From NCBI RefSeq assembly GCF_031454155.1, contig NZ_JAVDQG010000003.1:372001-436000 (forward strand): a stretch of DNA of 64,000 bases, given 5' to 3'. Position numbers and translations under genes: made by a program. Shown one piece after another: positions 7,680 through 15,345 of the stretch; positions within the stretch are counted from its first letter, which is position 1; every line of letters begins with the position of its first letter. The notes below the pieces were generated by a model, which worked only from the letters and a program-made list of their open reading frames with translations, had not been told where the DNA came from and did no database searches. Origin of the DNA: Desmospora profundinema. Its GTDB lineage: Bacteria > Bacillota > Bacilli > Thermoactinomycetales > DSM-45169.

Positions 7680-9185
7680 ATGGAAGTTTTTCTTGCCATT
7701 TCTCCCATTATAGCGGTTCTGATTCTATTGTTTGTATTGAAGCAGTCGATTGTGCGCGCTGGGTTTATGGGTTGTATCTTAGCTCTGCTGGTGGGGATTG
7801 GTTTTTACCAACTTCAGACGGATCAACTTGCTTTCCCCTTTATCAAAGGGACGTTGACCACCTCCACAGTGGCTTACTTTTTATTGTTCGGTATCTTCCT
7901 TTTTCATTTGATGAATGAAAAAGGAGTGATTCGATCCTTTGCAGCGATGGTTGCGCAATCTACTCATGATCCCGTCAGACAAGTGTTGATTCTGGCCGTT
8001 GCATTTTCCCCCTTGGTTGAATCAGCCAGCGGTTTTGGATTGGCTGCCATTGTCATTTCTCCTATCCTGATCGCGCTTGGGTTTGGGCCATTTAAGGCGA
8101 CCCTCATTTCATTGGTTAGTTTAAGTGCCGTTCCCTGGGGTTCCCTGGCGGCAGGGACGGTGATCGGCGCCAATCTGGCCGGCATCACCCCGCAGGCGTT
8201 GGGGACGGGAACCGCGTTACTCTCCTTGCCTACCTTTATCTATTTTGCGATTGTGATTGCCTATCTTGCCGGTGGTTGGGATGGATTAAAACGCCGATTT
8301 GTGGAAGTGATCATCACTTCGGCGACTCTGGGTGTATCGGTATGGGCTTTCACTACATATGTAGGAGTGGAATTGGCGGGCGTATTTGGCGCTTTATGTG
8401 CATTGAGCGTAGAGTTGATCATGATTCAAGTATTCCGGGAGAGACAGGACGTAGTGACCGGTTCAGAGACGGCGGCAGCCATGGAAGAAAGAGCGTATGG
8501 AAAAATCAAGTCCTTGAGTCCCTATCTTTTTTTGATTGGTTTGCTCCTTATTTCGCGGCTTTTCCCCGTGTTGGAAAATGCCCTGAAAAACCACGCGGTG
8601 TTATCGTTTCCCGAGTATCAATTTTCACTGCCTTTGCTATACTCGCCCGGATTCTTTCTCCTGTTAGCTTGCGGTTTTACCATTTTCCTTTTTCAAATTC
8701 GTCTTCCCATGATTCGGACCAGTGCAAAAAACACGTTTAAGCATTGGACACCGGTGATTGTTTCCACGTTGTTTTTTGTGATTATGGCAGAAATCATGTC
8801 CCAGGCAGGAATGATTGAGGTGTTATCCGAGACTGCTGCTGATGTATTTGGTACGGCGTTTCTCTACATGGCTCCCCTGATCGGCGGGCTGGGTGGTTTT
8901 TTGGCAGGCAGCAATACTGGTTCCAACTCGATGTTTATTAAGTTACAGGTGCAGACCGCTCAGCAGTTGGGATTATCAGAGCATCTGGTCGCATATGCGC
9001 AAAATACCAGCTCCTCTCACCTCATTATGGCCAATCCATCGCGTATTGTCTTGGGTGCGACGATCGGAGGAATCCAAAGTGAAGAGAGCCGGTTACTTAA
9101 AAAAATCGTGCTGGTAGCATTGGGAACGTTGACGATCATTACCTTGGAAATGGCTGTGGCACAACTCTTTATGATGAATCCGTAG
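7680..9185 (+). CDS. LctP-family permease (L-lactate permease-like) of the Dap operon
   Basis: Polytopic membrane protein of 501 residues from the lactate permease (LctP/GlcA) family of proton-coupled carboxylate transporters. Family marks include FSPLVESASGFGLAAIVISPI, PWGSLAAGTVIGANLAGI, GGLGGFLAGSNTGSNSMFIKLQ and QNTSSSHLIMANPSRI, and about a dozen hydrophobic segments are visible. The ATG at 7680 follows AAAGGAG at 7666-7672. It is last in the diaminopropionate operon, 104 bases after sbnB, and is closed by a strong terminator. Position argues that it moves an intermediate or product of the operon rather than lactate, since no lactate dehydrogenase or lutABC genes are near; direction of transport cannot be told. 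Confidence 0.8.
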   Translation: MEVFLAISPIIAVLILLFVLKQSIVRAGFMGCILALLVGIGFYQLQTDQLAFPFIKGTLTTSTVAYFLLFGIFLFHLMNEKGVIRSFAAMVAQSTHDPVRQVLILAVAFSPLVESASGFGLAAIVISPILIALGFGPFKATLISLVSLSAVPWGSLAAGTVIGANLAGITPQALGTGTALLSLPTFIYFAIVIAYLAGGWDGLKRRFVEVIITSATLGVSVWAFTTYVGVELAGVFGALCALSVELIMIQVFRERQDVVTGSETAAAMEERAYGKIKSLSPYLFLIGLLLISRLFPVLENALKNHAVLSFPEYQFSLPLLYSPGFFLLLACGFTIFLFQIRLPMIRTSAKNTFKHWTPVIVSTLFFVIMAEIMSQAGMIEVLSETAADVFGTAFLYMAPLIGGLGGFLAGSNTGSNSMFIKLQVQTAQQLGLSEHLVAYAQNTSSSHLIMANPSRIVLGATIGGIQSEESRLLKKIVLVALGTLTIITLEMAVAQLFMMNP

Positions 9186-9238
9186 GGATAGAATTGACGT
9201 GTTTACTTATGGTCTTTCATGATGGCAGTCCGGTGACA

Positions 9239-9266
9239 CCCCCTCTCTCAAGAGAGGGGGTTTTTT
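9239..9266 (+). terminator. terminator of the diaminopropionate operon
   Basis: Perfect inverted repeat CCCCCTCTCT/AGAGAGGGGG with a very short loop, then six T. Confidence 0.9.
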
Positions 9267-9405
9267 CATAGAAGCGAGAAATGGCATCAATGAAAAGGGT
9301 AGGAGGTACGGGAATGATAGAGGGAAGAAAGGTAGTTGGTTAGAAGCACGGTTCCGCACCAGCGGGGTAGAATGGCCGCCTCAAATCTTCATTATGAAGC
9401 AAAAT

Positions 9406-9435
9406 CCCCTTTCCGATCGGGAAGGGGGTTTTTTA
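9406..9435 (+). terminator. second terminator ahead of the metallophore operon
   Basis: Stem CCCCTTTCC/GGGAAGGGG around GATC, followed by six T. It insulates the cnt genes from upstream read-through. The 140 bases between the two terminators contain a nine-codon ORF with a GGAGG site (MIEGRKVVG at about 9314) and a degenerate T-box-like stretch, neither convincing. Confidence 0.8.
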
Positions 9436-9457
9436 TTTCAAAAAAGTGGATGGGAGC

Positions 9458-9486
9458 TTGATCCAATTTAAAAAACATGCTATAGT
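9458..9486 (+). promoter_or_regulatory. promoter of cntL-cntM-eamA
   Basis: TTGATC at 9458-9463 and TATAGT at 9481-9486 with exactly 17 bases between them, a near-consensus sigma-A promoter. The Zur box begins 10 bases after the -10 element, so a bound repressor would cover the start of transcription. Confidence 0.8.
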
Positions 9487-9496
9487 AACTCTTAAA

Positions 9497-9511
9497 TCGT
9501 AATTGTTACGA
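9497..9511 (+). promoter_or_regulatory. Zur box upstream of cntL
   Basis: TCGTAATTGTTACGA matches the Bacillus Zur 7-1-7 consensus TCGTAAT-N-ATTACGA in 13 of 14 defined positions, and the flanks TAAA/TTTA extend the palindrome to 9493-9515. It implies zinc-dependent repression of metallophore synthesis. Confidence 0.88.
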
Positions 9512-9618
9512 TTTATAGATACCCATACGATTGATCGTTATCACTTTACTTCCCTTTCCAGCATGATTGGCAATCGATAATTAAGGGATAAACCCTTATG
9601 GAAAAGGAGGATAACGAA

Positions 9619-10461
9619 ATGAAAGAAAAATACGGCTTTTTGCTCTCCTTGAAATCGCTCGAATACGAAATAAGGGAACTTACGATTTACTCGAAAGAAT
9701 ATGTGGATTGTTTTGAGCTGCTGAAAGATCGACTGGATTATCTTTCTCAGTTCATCCTCCGTGAAGAAAACATCCAACAATGGAATTTGTGGGGGAGCCA
9801 TCAGGAAGTCAGGGAACACTCCGGTCGATTAAGGGAAACATCGGCGGAGGCGCTGTGCGACATGGAAAAATATCAATCCCTCTGCACATGCAAAAATGAA
9901 TTGGATATCAGCCATTACATAGAGTCCTTGGCGAACACGGTGAAACAAGAAATTCAACATTTTTTAATCGATCATCAATCAAAAATACTTTTTATTGGGT
10001 CGGGTGCTTTTCCCACTTCTGCACTGACGATTGCCAAGGAAACCAGTGCGGAAGTGATGTGCTTGGATATTGATATAGAAGCCCTGAATTTGGCGGAAAA
10101 AGTGGCCGACGTTTCTAATTTGGGGTCAATTGTAAAATTTTCCGACCAGGATATAAAGGAATTGCCTTTTGTAAAAGAAGCCACACACATTATTATCGCT
10201 TCTCTCGTAAAGAACAAACGGGAAGTGTTGGACAGCTTAATCGGATTAATAAACAGCAACACCAAAGTGATCCTTCGATATGGAAACGGATTGAAGTCTA
10301 TTTTTAACTATCCCATGGAGGAAAAGTTGTCGGCGGATTGGGTTCAAACCGAAATCCATCAACGGAAAAACATCTACGACACGTTGATATTGGAGAAATC
10401 GAAATCGCTTGTTAAAACCGAAAATGAAGGTGTCCGGAGAAAGGAAGGAATGGTGCGATGA
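9619..10461 (+). CDS. cntL: CntL-like nicotianamine-synthase-family aminobutyryltransferase
   Basis: Cytoplasmic enzyme that transfers the 3-amino-3-carboxypropyl (aminobutyrate) group of S-adenosylmethionine to an amino acid, normally histidine, in the first committed step of staphylopine- or pseudopaline-type metallophore synthesis. The 280-residue chain has the SAM-binding IGSGAFPTSALTIAKET (126-142), acidic LDIDIEA (149-155), THIIIAS and the conserved RYGNGLKSIFNYP near residues 220-232, closely paralleling S. aureus CntL. The ATG at 9619 is preferred to 9598 because AAAGGAGG lies just upstream of it. It overlaps cntM by four bases (ATGA), indicating translational coupling. No cntK histidine racemase gene occurs in the window, so L-histidine is the expected acceptor, as in Pseudomonas. 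Confidence 0.9.
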   Translation: MKEKYGFLLSLKSLEYEIRELTIYSKEYVDCFELLKDRLDYLSQFILREENIQQWNLWGSHQEVREHSGRLRETSAEALCDMEKYQSLCTCKNELDISHYIESLANTVKQEIQHFLIDHQSKILFIGSGAFPTSALTIAKETSAEVMCLDIDIEALNLAEKVADVSNLGSIVKFSDQDIKELPFVKEATHIIIASLVKNKREVLDSLIGLINSNTKVILRYGNGLKSIFNYPMEEKLSADWVQTEIHQRKNIYDTLILEKSKSLVKTENEGVRRKEGMVR

Positions 10462-11807
10462 ATAATACGGCAGCGTATACAGGTATCGATTCCAAGCCCG
10501 CTTATGAGTCGCCTTTTGGCCATACATTGATCGTCGGTGCAGGTCCGGCGGCGATACAAGTAGCGGTACATATCTTTCGAGGCTGGTGTGAGGGTTTGGG
10601 GCTGATCAACAGAAAAGGTGCCCATTCCGACAGGATGAAAGAGGAACTGAAAAAGAACGGTTTCAATCTCACAGCGAGAGTGCAAGGGGAAAAGGCCGGT
10701 CACCTCTCCGGCAAGGCGACCTTAACACACTTCTATGAAGGTTACGACCAGATCGACGATATCTGGCAAACAGTCATTTTCTGCACACCGAGCGACAGTT
10801 ACCCGTCCATCATCGATGATTTAAAGTTGGATTCATGGAAAGCGGTGAAGACGATCCTCTTGATTTCCCCGGGTCCGGGATCCAATCTATTGGTCAACAG
10901 CCGCCTTGGAAAAGTAAAAGAGAGCCTGGATGTAATCAGTCTTTCCACTTATTATGCCGCTACAAAATTTGAACCCGGAATGCCGAGCATGGTGTCGTGC
11001 TTCACAAAAGCGTTAAAAAAGCATCTGTATGTGGCTTCCAGCCAAAAAGAGAGCACGGCCGTTTCTCATGTCAAGGCCTTTATCGAAAGCCTCGGCATCC
11101 GATGCACCGTGGTGCGCCAACCGATTGAGGCGGAGAGCAGAAATGTGACGACTTATGTTCATCCCCCCTTGTTTATCAACCCGTTTTCGTTAAATGAGAT
11201 TTTCAGCCATCAAAAATCAAACAAGTATATGTACAAAATTTATCCGGAGGGACCTGTCTCTCAACATTCGATACATACGATGGTCCTGCTTTGGAAAGAA
11301 ATTTCCGCAGTGATTAAACAGATGGGGGCAAATCCGATCAACCTTTTAAAGTTTCTAAATGATGACAACTATCCTGTTCTGGAAAAGACACTTTCCCGTT
11401 CCGATATTGAGACCTTTGTCCAACAAGAGCCAATCACACAAGAATACCTTCTATATATCCGTTACACTTCGATTCTCATCGATCCCTTTTCCACACCGGA
11501 TGACAGGGGGAGATATTTCGATTTTTCCGCTGTTCCCTATAAGCAAGTGTATCGGGACCGGAATGGAAAGTGGGTGATTCCGCGGGTTCCTTATGAAGAC
11601 TATAAAAATTTGAAGCTCCTTTACGGCTTGGCCCAAAAAATGAACATCCTGATGCCGCAAACGTTGGAGCTGATCCGGTGCTTTGAGGAGAAGTACCATG
11701 CATTTATAAAACAGCAGGGAAAAGACTCTTTTTACCCGGAGCAAATTGCCGAACCCTCATCCAATGACGTCGATGCCATATGGAGTGAAATGGGGATGGA
11801 AAAATGA
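10458..11807 (+). CDS. cntM: CntM-like opine metallophore dehydrogenase
   Basis: NAD(P)H-dependent reductive condensation of the CntL product with a 2-oxoacid completes the opine metallophore. The 449-residue protein starts with a Rossmann motif TLIVGAGPAAIQVA (23-36) and keeps the family signatures LISPGPGSN, YVHPPLFINPFSLNEIF, YKIYPEGPVSQHSI, EYLLYIRYTSILIDPF and YFDFSAVPYKQVY. In the loop STYYAATK the residue aligned with Asp150 of S. aureus CntM is Ala168. Published work on this family ties Asp there to pyruvate and Ala to 2-oxoglutarate, so 2-oxoglutarate is predicted. Start and stop overlap both neighbours by ATGA, a tightly coupled operon. Confidence 0.9.
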   Translation: MNNTAAYTGIDSKPAYESPFGHTLIVGAGPAAIQVAVHIFRGWCEGLGLINRKGAHSDRMKEELKKNGFNLTARVQGEKAGHLSGKATLTHFYEGYDQIDDIWQTVIFCTPSDSYPSIIDDLKLDSWKAVKTILLISPGPGSNLLVNSRLGKVKESLDVISLSTYYAATKFEPGMPSMVSCFTKALKKHLYVASSQKESTAVSHVKAFIESLGIRCTVVRQPIEAESRNVTTYVHPPLFINPFSLNEIFSHQKSNKYMYKIYPEGPVSQHSIHTMVLLWKEISAVIKQMGANPINLLKFLNDDNYPVLEKTLSRSDIETFVQQEPITQEYLLYIRYTSILIDPFSTPDDRGRYFDFSAVPYKQVYRDRNGKWVIPRVPYEDYKNLKLLYGLAQKMNILMPQTLELIRCFEEKYHAFIKQQGKDSFYPEQIAEPSSNDVDAIWSEMGMEK

Positions 11808-12673
11808 AAAACGGTGTCGTTCTAGCGATTCTATCTTCCCTCGTATTCAGTGTGATGAACGCCCTTGTAAAGGCGGTCAGTTTGTCCATCCCTACCGCTG
11901 AGATTGTGTTTTTTAGAAGTCTGATCGGGACGATGATGATCTACTTCATGATGAGATACAGCAACGTGACTTTTTCTTCGCAAGGGGTTCCCCTGCTAGT
12001 CTTGCGGGGAGTTTTTGGTGCTCTTTATCTGCTTGCCTATTTTTATACGATTGCCAAGATCCCGTTGGCAGATGCCAGTATTTTGGCCCATTTATCACCC
12101 GTTTTTGTGATTATTCTCTCAGTCGTTCTCTTGAAGGAAAAAATGACTAAACAGACAATTTTATTAGTATCTCTGGTTTTTTTGGGTGTCGTTTTGCTGG
12201 TGAAGCCCTTTCACTTTTCCACTTACTCCATCTATGCGCTGATCGGGGTACTCAGTGCGTTGTTTGCGGCGGGGGCGGCGATTACGGTCCGTTATTTGAG
12301 TGATAAACACCATACATACGAAATTGTGTTTTATTTCTTGGCTACGGGGACGATGGTGTCCATCCCGCTTATGTGGAATACCTTTGTGGTACCGACGCCG
12401 CTGGAATCGTTCTATCTTGTATGCATCGGGGTGGTTTCCTTGTTGGGGCAAGTATTCCTAACCCAAGCGTTCACCCACGAGAATGCGGCGGTCGTATCGG
12501 TGGCCCGCTATATTGGAATTGTGTTTAACGCCTTGTGGGGGTTTGTTTTTTGGGCGGAAGTGCCGGATATCGTGACGATTTTGGGAGGGATTTGCATCAT
12601 TTCTGCTTGCGTGGCCCTGTCATGGAAAAAACAAAGACCACAAATGGAAAAAGCGAAACTGGCAAAATCGTAA
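11804..12673 (+). CDS. EamA-family (DMT) transporter, probable metallophore exporter
   Basis: Inner-membrane protein of 289 residues with ten hydrophobic helices in two repeated EamA halves (residues about 5-135 and 145-275), typical of the drug/metabolite transporter superfamily. It overlaps the stop of cntM by ATGA, so it is made with the two biosynthetic enzymes. In Pseudomonas aeruginosa the pseudopaline exporter CntI is an EamA protein in the cnt operon, whereas staphylococci use the MFS protein CntE; the arrangement here is of the Pseudomonas kind. Secretion of the metallophore is therefore the likely role. No terminator is evident before cntA, so read-through into the uptake genes is possible. 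Confidence 0.8.
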   Translation: MKNGVVLAILSSLVFSVMNALVKAVSLSIPTAEIVFFRSLIGTMMIYFMMRYSNVTFSSQGVPLLVLRGVFGALYLLAYFYTIAKIPLADASILAHLSPVFVIILSVVLLKEKMTKQTILLVSLVFLGVVLLVKPFHFSTYSIYALIGVLSALFAAGAAITVRYLSDKHHTYEIVFYFLATGTMVSIPLMWNTFVVPTPLESFYLVCIGVVSLLGQVFLTQAFTHENAAVVSVARYIGIVFNALWGFVFWAEVPDIVTILGGICIISACVALSWKKQRPQMEKAKLAKS

Positions 12674-12739
12674 CAATTTCGTTGTAAGGATTGAAAGAGG
12701 ATATGAGTAGGGAGGAGGCTAATCCAACTGGATAACAAT

Positions 12740-12753
12740 TGTACATATGTACA
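12740..12753. promoter_or_regulatory. perfect 14-bp palindrome in the eamA-cntA gap
   Basis: TGTACATATGTACA is a perfect palindrome lying just upstream of the cntA -35 box. It is unlike the Zur consensus and may be a site for a second regulator. Confidence 0.4.
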
Positions 12754-12762
12754 TAATTGCGA

Positions 12763-12791
12763 TTGACCAACTGTGCGGAGATTGGTAAGAT
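12763..12791 (+). promoter_or_regulatory. promoter of cntABCDF
   Basis: TTGACC at 12763-12768, a 17-base spacer and TAAGAT at 12786-12791. The second Zur box follows 13 bases after the -10 element, copying the layout at cntL. Confidence 0.75.
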
Positions 12792-12804
12792 GTGTATATA
12801 TAAA

Positions 12805-12819
12805 TCGTAATGATTTCGA
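12805..12819 (+). promoter_or_regulatory. Zur box upstream of cntA
   Basis: TCGTAATGATTTCGA matches 13 of 14 defined positions of the Zur consensus. A much weaker variant (TCGTAACAATTTCGT, three mismatches) overlaps the eamA stop codon at 12668-12682. Confidence 0.85.
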
Positions 12820-12847
12820 TTAATAGAGGAAAGGTGAGATCGAAAAC

Positions 12848-14398
12848 ATGTCGGGTAGCAAATTTCTATCAAAGGCGTTTTTATACCTGCTGGTAGGTAT
12901 ATTATCATTCCTGACAGCAGGCTGTGCGGTTACGGGAACCGATTCAGCCGATCAGGGCAAAAAAGTATCCCTTCTATTCAGCTTCAAATCCAGCGATTTG
13001 GATCCGCACAACGGTTTTACGCCATTACGTGCGGGTGTAACGGAAACGTTGCTGAGATTGGATGAAGATCTACAAATACAAGAATGGCTGGCAACCGACT
13101 GGAAAGCAAAAGATGAGAAAACCTGGGTGTTTACCATTCGCGACGATGTCACCTTCCATGACGGGGCAAAAGTGGACGCGGCTGCCGTTAAAGCTTCTTT
13201 TGAGAGAGGCATTGCAGACAGTGAGGCACTGGCCGGTGCGTTAAAGATCGCATCGATGGAAGCCAGCGGTCAAACGCTGACGATCCAAACCACAGAGCCG
13301 CATCCATCACTGCCGTCGGAACTGGTCAACCCGTATGCTTCCGTCGTTCATGTAAAAGCGGAGGAGGAAATGGGGAAGAAGGCCTTCAATCGTGCCCCGG
13401 TGGGCACCGGTCCGTTCAAGGTGACCCAGTTTACACCGAACACACGAGTGAAGCTGGAACGTTTTGACGATTACTGGGCGGGTAAACCGAAACTGAAGGA
13501 AGCGACGATCACATTTAACGAGGACCCCAATGTTCGAGCCCTTGCCTTGCAATCGGGGGAAGCGGATATCGCCTACAACCTTCCGGCTGAAAGTATCGAT
13601 GCCATCGAAAAAGACGATTCTTTGAAGGTTGAATCCGTGGCTGGTTTGAGGTCACATTTTATCTTGTACAATCAGCAAAAATCATTGATGCAAGATCGAA
13701 AGGTCAGAACAGCGTTCAATCATCTGCTCAATCGTGAAAGTGTGGCGAAAGACATCATGCAGGGCCATGCCGTCCCAGCCAATGGTCCCTTTCACGACCG
13801 TTTGCCCATTGGGAGTGAAGAACCGGTCGTCAAACTGGACACCGATCAGGCAAAAGCATTACTCAAGAAAGCCGGCTATAAAGAAGGAGCAGACGGCAAG
13901 CTGATGAAAGACGGGAAGCCGCTGACGCTGGAGGTGATTACATACGAGGCGAGACCGGAGCTTCCGCTTATGGCACAGCTGTTGCAGTCCGATGCCGCCA
14001 AGGCTGGGGTTACGATCCGCATCAAAACGGTGGAGGACGTAGACAGCTACTTGAAAGAGAATAATGACTGGGATTTGGCCACCTACAGCAATCTGACGGC
14101 GCCGCGTGGTGACGGCGGCTACTTTCTGAACACTGCGCTCACACCGGAAGGGGCGTTAAATCAAGGGAAAATCGACAATCCGGAACTGAATGACATTGTC
14201 AAAGAATTAAATGGCACAAGCGACAGCGACAAACGGATACAGTTGACCCGGAAGGCGGTTACGGTGGTTAACCGGGAGGTGCTGCACAGCTACGGGGTGC
14301 ATCCGGACATCATCGTCGGGATGAACAAACGTATCGTCGGATGGACGCCGGGCGGGGAGGAGTATTACGTCCTCACGCATACGATGGATGTGAAATAG
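12848..14398 (+). CDS. cntA: CntA-like metallophore-binding lipoprotein of ABC transporter
   Basis: Extracellular solute-binding protein (SBP_bac_5, NikA/CntA group) of 516 residues, anchored as a lipoprotein: the signal peptide ends in FLTAGC with Cys26 as the lipid-bearing residue. The ordered family blocks are seen, for example FHDGAKVDAAAVKASFERG, APVGTGPFKVTQF, LQSGEADIAYNLP, ILYNQQKS and a C-terminal YSNLTAPRGDGGYFLN like that of nickel/opine binding proteins. It should capture the zinc-, nickel- or cobalt-loaded metallophore and deliver it to CntB/CntC. It leads the uptake operon behind its own Zur-controlled promoter; the next gene begins two bases after its stop. Confidence 0.88.
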   Translation: MSGSKFLSKAFLYLLVGILSFLTAGCAVTGTDSADQGKKVSLLFSFKSSDLDPHNGFTPLRAGVTETLLRLDEDLQIQEWLATDWKAKDEKTWVFTIRDDVTFHDGAKVDAAAVKASFERGIADSEALAGALKIASMEASGQTLTIQTTEPHPSLPSELVNPYASVVHVKAEEEMGKKAFNRAPVGTGPFKVTQFTPNTRVKLERFDDYWAGKPKLKEATITFNEDPNVRALALQSGEADIAYNLPAESIDAIEKDDSLKVESVAGLRSHFILYNQQKSLMQDRKVRTAFNHLLNRESVAKDIMQGHAVPANGPFHDRLPIGSEEPVVKLDTDQAKALLKKAGYKEGADGKLMKDGKPLTLEVITYEARPELPLMAQLLQSDAAKAGVTIRIKTVEDVDSYLKENNDWDLATYSNLTAPRGDGGYFLNTALTPEGALNQGKIDNPELNDIVKELNGTSDSDKRIQLTRKAVTVVNREVLHSYGVHPDIIVGMNKRIVGWTPGGEEYYVLTHTMDVK

Positions 14399-14400
14399 CG

Positions 14401-15345
14401 ATGCTGCGGATCGTAAAAAGGCGTCTGGTTCAACTGGTCGGTGTCTTGCTGTTTTTATCGGTATTCACATTTGCCCTTATGAAGCTGGCACCGGGAGATC
14501 CGGTGTTGGCGATCCTGCAAGCGGATAAAATCACGGTCACAGAGGCCGATGAAGCCAAGCTCCGTCAAGAGCTTGGCTTCGATCAGCCTCTTCTTATTCA
14601 ATATAGTCAGTGGTTGCTGGGGCTGTTTCGGTTGGATTTCGGTCAGTCGTACCTGAGTGGCGAGCCGGTGTGGGATGAGATGATGTCACGGTTGCCGGTT
14701 ACCCTCCAGCTCACAGGAGGAGGACTGGCGGTGATGATGTTGATTTCTGTACCGCTTGGAGTGGTTGCCGCTTGTTATCCGGGGAGATGGCCGGATCAAC
14801 TCAGCCGATTGCTCGCCCTGATCGGTGCCTCCATCCCCAGCTTCTGGTTCGGATTGCTCTTGATCTACTTCTTTGCTTATAAACTGCAGTTGTTGCCATC
14901 GATGGGGATGGGAACGTTCGCGCAGATGATTCTTCCTTCCTTCGCCCTGGGCTTTTCCTTAGCGGCTGTCTACGCGCGTTTATTGCGGGCAGGGCTGTTG
15001 GAGAGTCTGTCGCAAGAGTATATCCGGGCAGCGAGGGCAAGAGGGGTTCGAAAGTGGCGCATCTTGTGGCGGCATGCCTTTCGGGCGGCATTGCTGCCGG
15101 TCGTTACCGTCTTCGGGATGAGTATCGGTTATCTGCTGGGGGGATCGGTTGTTATCGAAGTTCTGTTTTCATGGCCGGGACTGGGCAGTCTGGCGGTGGA
15201 GGCGATTTTTGGACGAGACTATCCGGTTATTCAGGGATATGTGCTGCTTTCCGGTGTTTTTGTCGTGGTGATGAATCTGCTCGTCGATTTGTCTTACAGT
15301 CTGATTGATCCCCGGATTCGGCTTGGTCAGGAGGCTTCCCAATGA
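14401..15345 (+). CDS. cntB: CntB-like ABC transporter permease
   Basis: Integral membrane permease of 314 residues in the DppB/OppB/NikB class. The N-terminal helix is followed by the KLAPGDPV segment typical of these permeases, and the EAA-type cytoplasmic loop AARARGVRKWRILWRHAFRA contacts the ATPases. The end NLLVDLSYSLIDPRIRLG is also typical. The start codon lies two bases after the cntA stop, and the stop overlaps cntC by ATGA, so production is coupled. With CntC it should form the translocation pore for the metal-metallophore complex. Confidence 0.88.
   Translation: MLRIVKRRLVQLVGVLLFLSVFTFALMKLAPGDPVLAILQADKITVTEADEAKLRQELGFDQPLLIQYSQWLLGLFRLDFGQSYLSGEPVWDEMMSRLPVTLQLTGGGLAVMMLISVPLGVVAACYPGRWPDQLSRLLALIGASIPSFWFGLLLIYFFAYKLQLLPSMGMGTFAQMILPSFALGFSLAAVYARLLRAGLLESLSQEYIRAARARGVRKWRILWRHAFRAALLPVVTVFGMSIGYLLGGSVVIEVLFSWPGLGSLAVEAIFGRDYPVIQGYVLLSGVFVVVMNLLVDLSYSLIDPRIRLGQEASQ

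Noticed and set aside
7680-9185. A lactate utilisation transporter
   Set aside because: The family name comes from LctP, but the operon contains only diaminopropionate genes and no lactate oxidation genes.
9285-9435. A T-box-like leader ahead of cntL (GGGGTAGAATGGCCGCC followed by a terminator)
   Set aside because: The core departs from GGGTGGNACCGCG at several positions, the interval is too short for Stem I, and the cnt promoter lies downstream of the terminator, so no gene would be controlled by it.
12668-12682. A third Zur box overlapping the eamA stop codon (TCGTAACAATTTCGT)
   Set aside because: Three mismatches to the consensus and no promoter next to it; probably chance.
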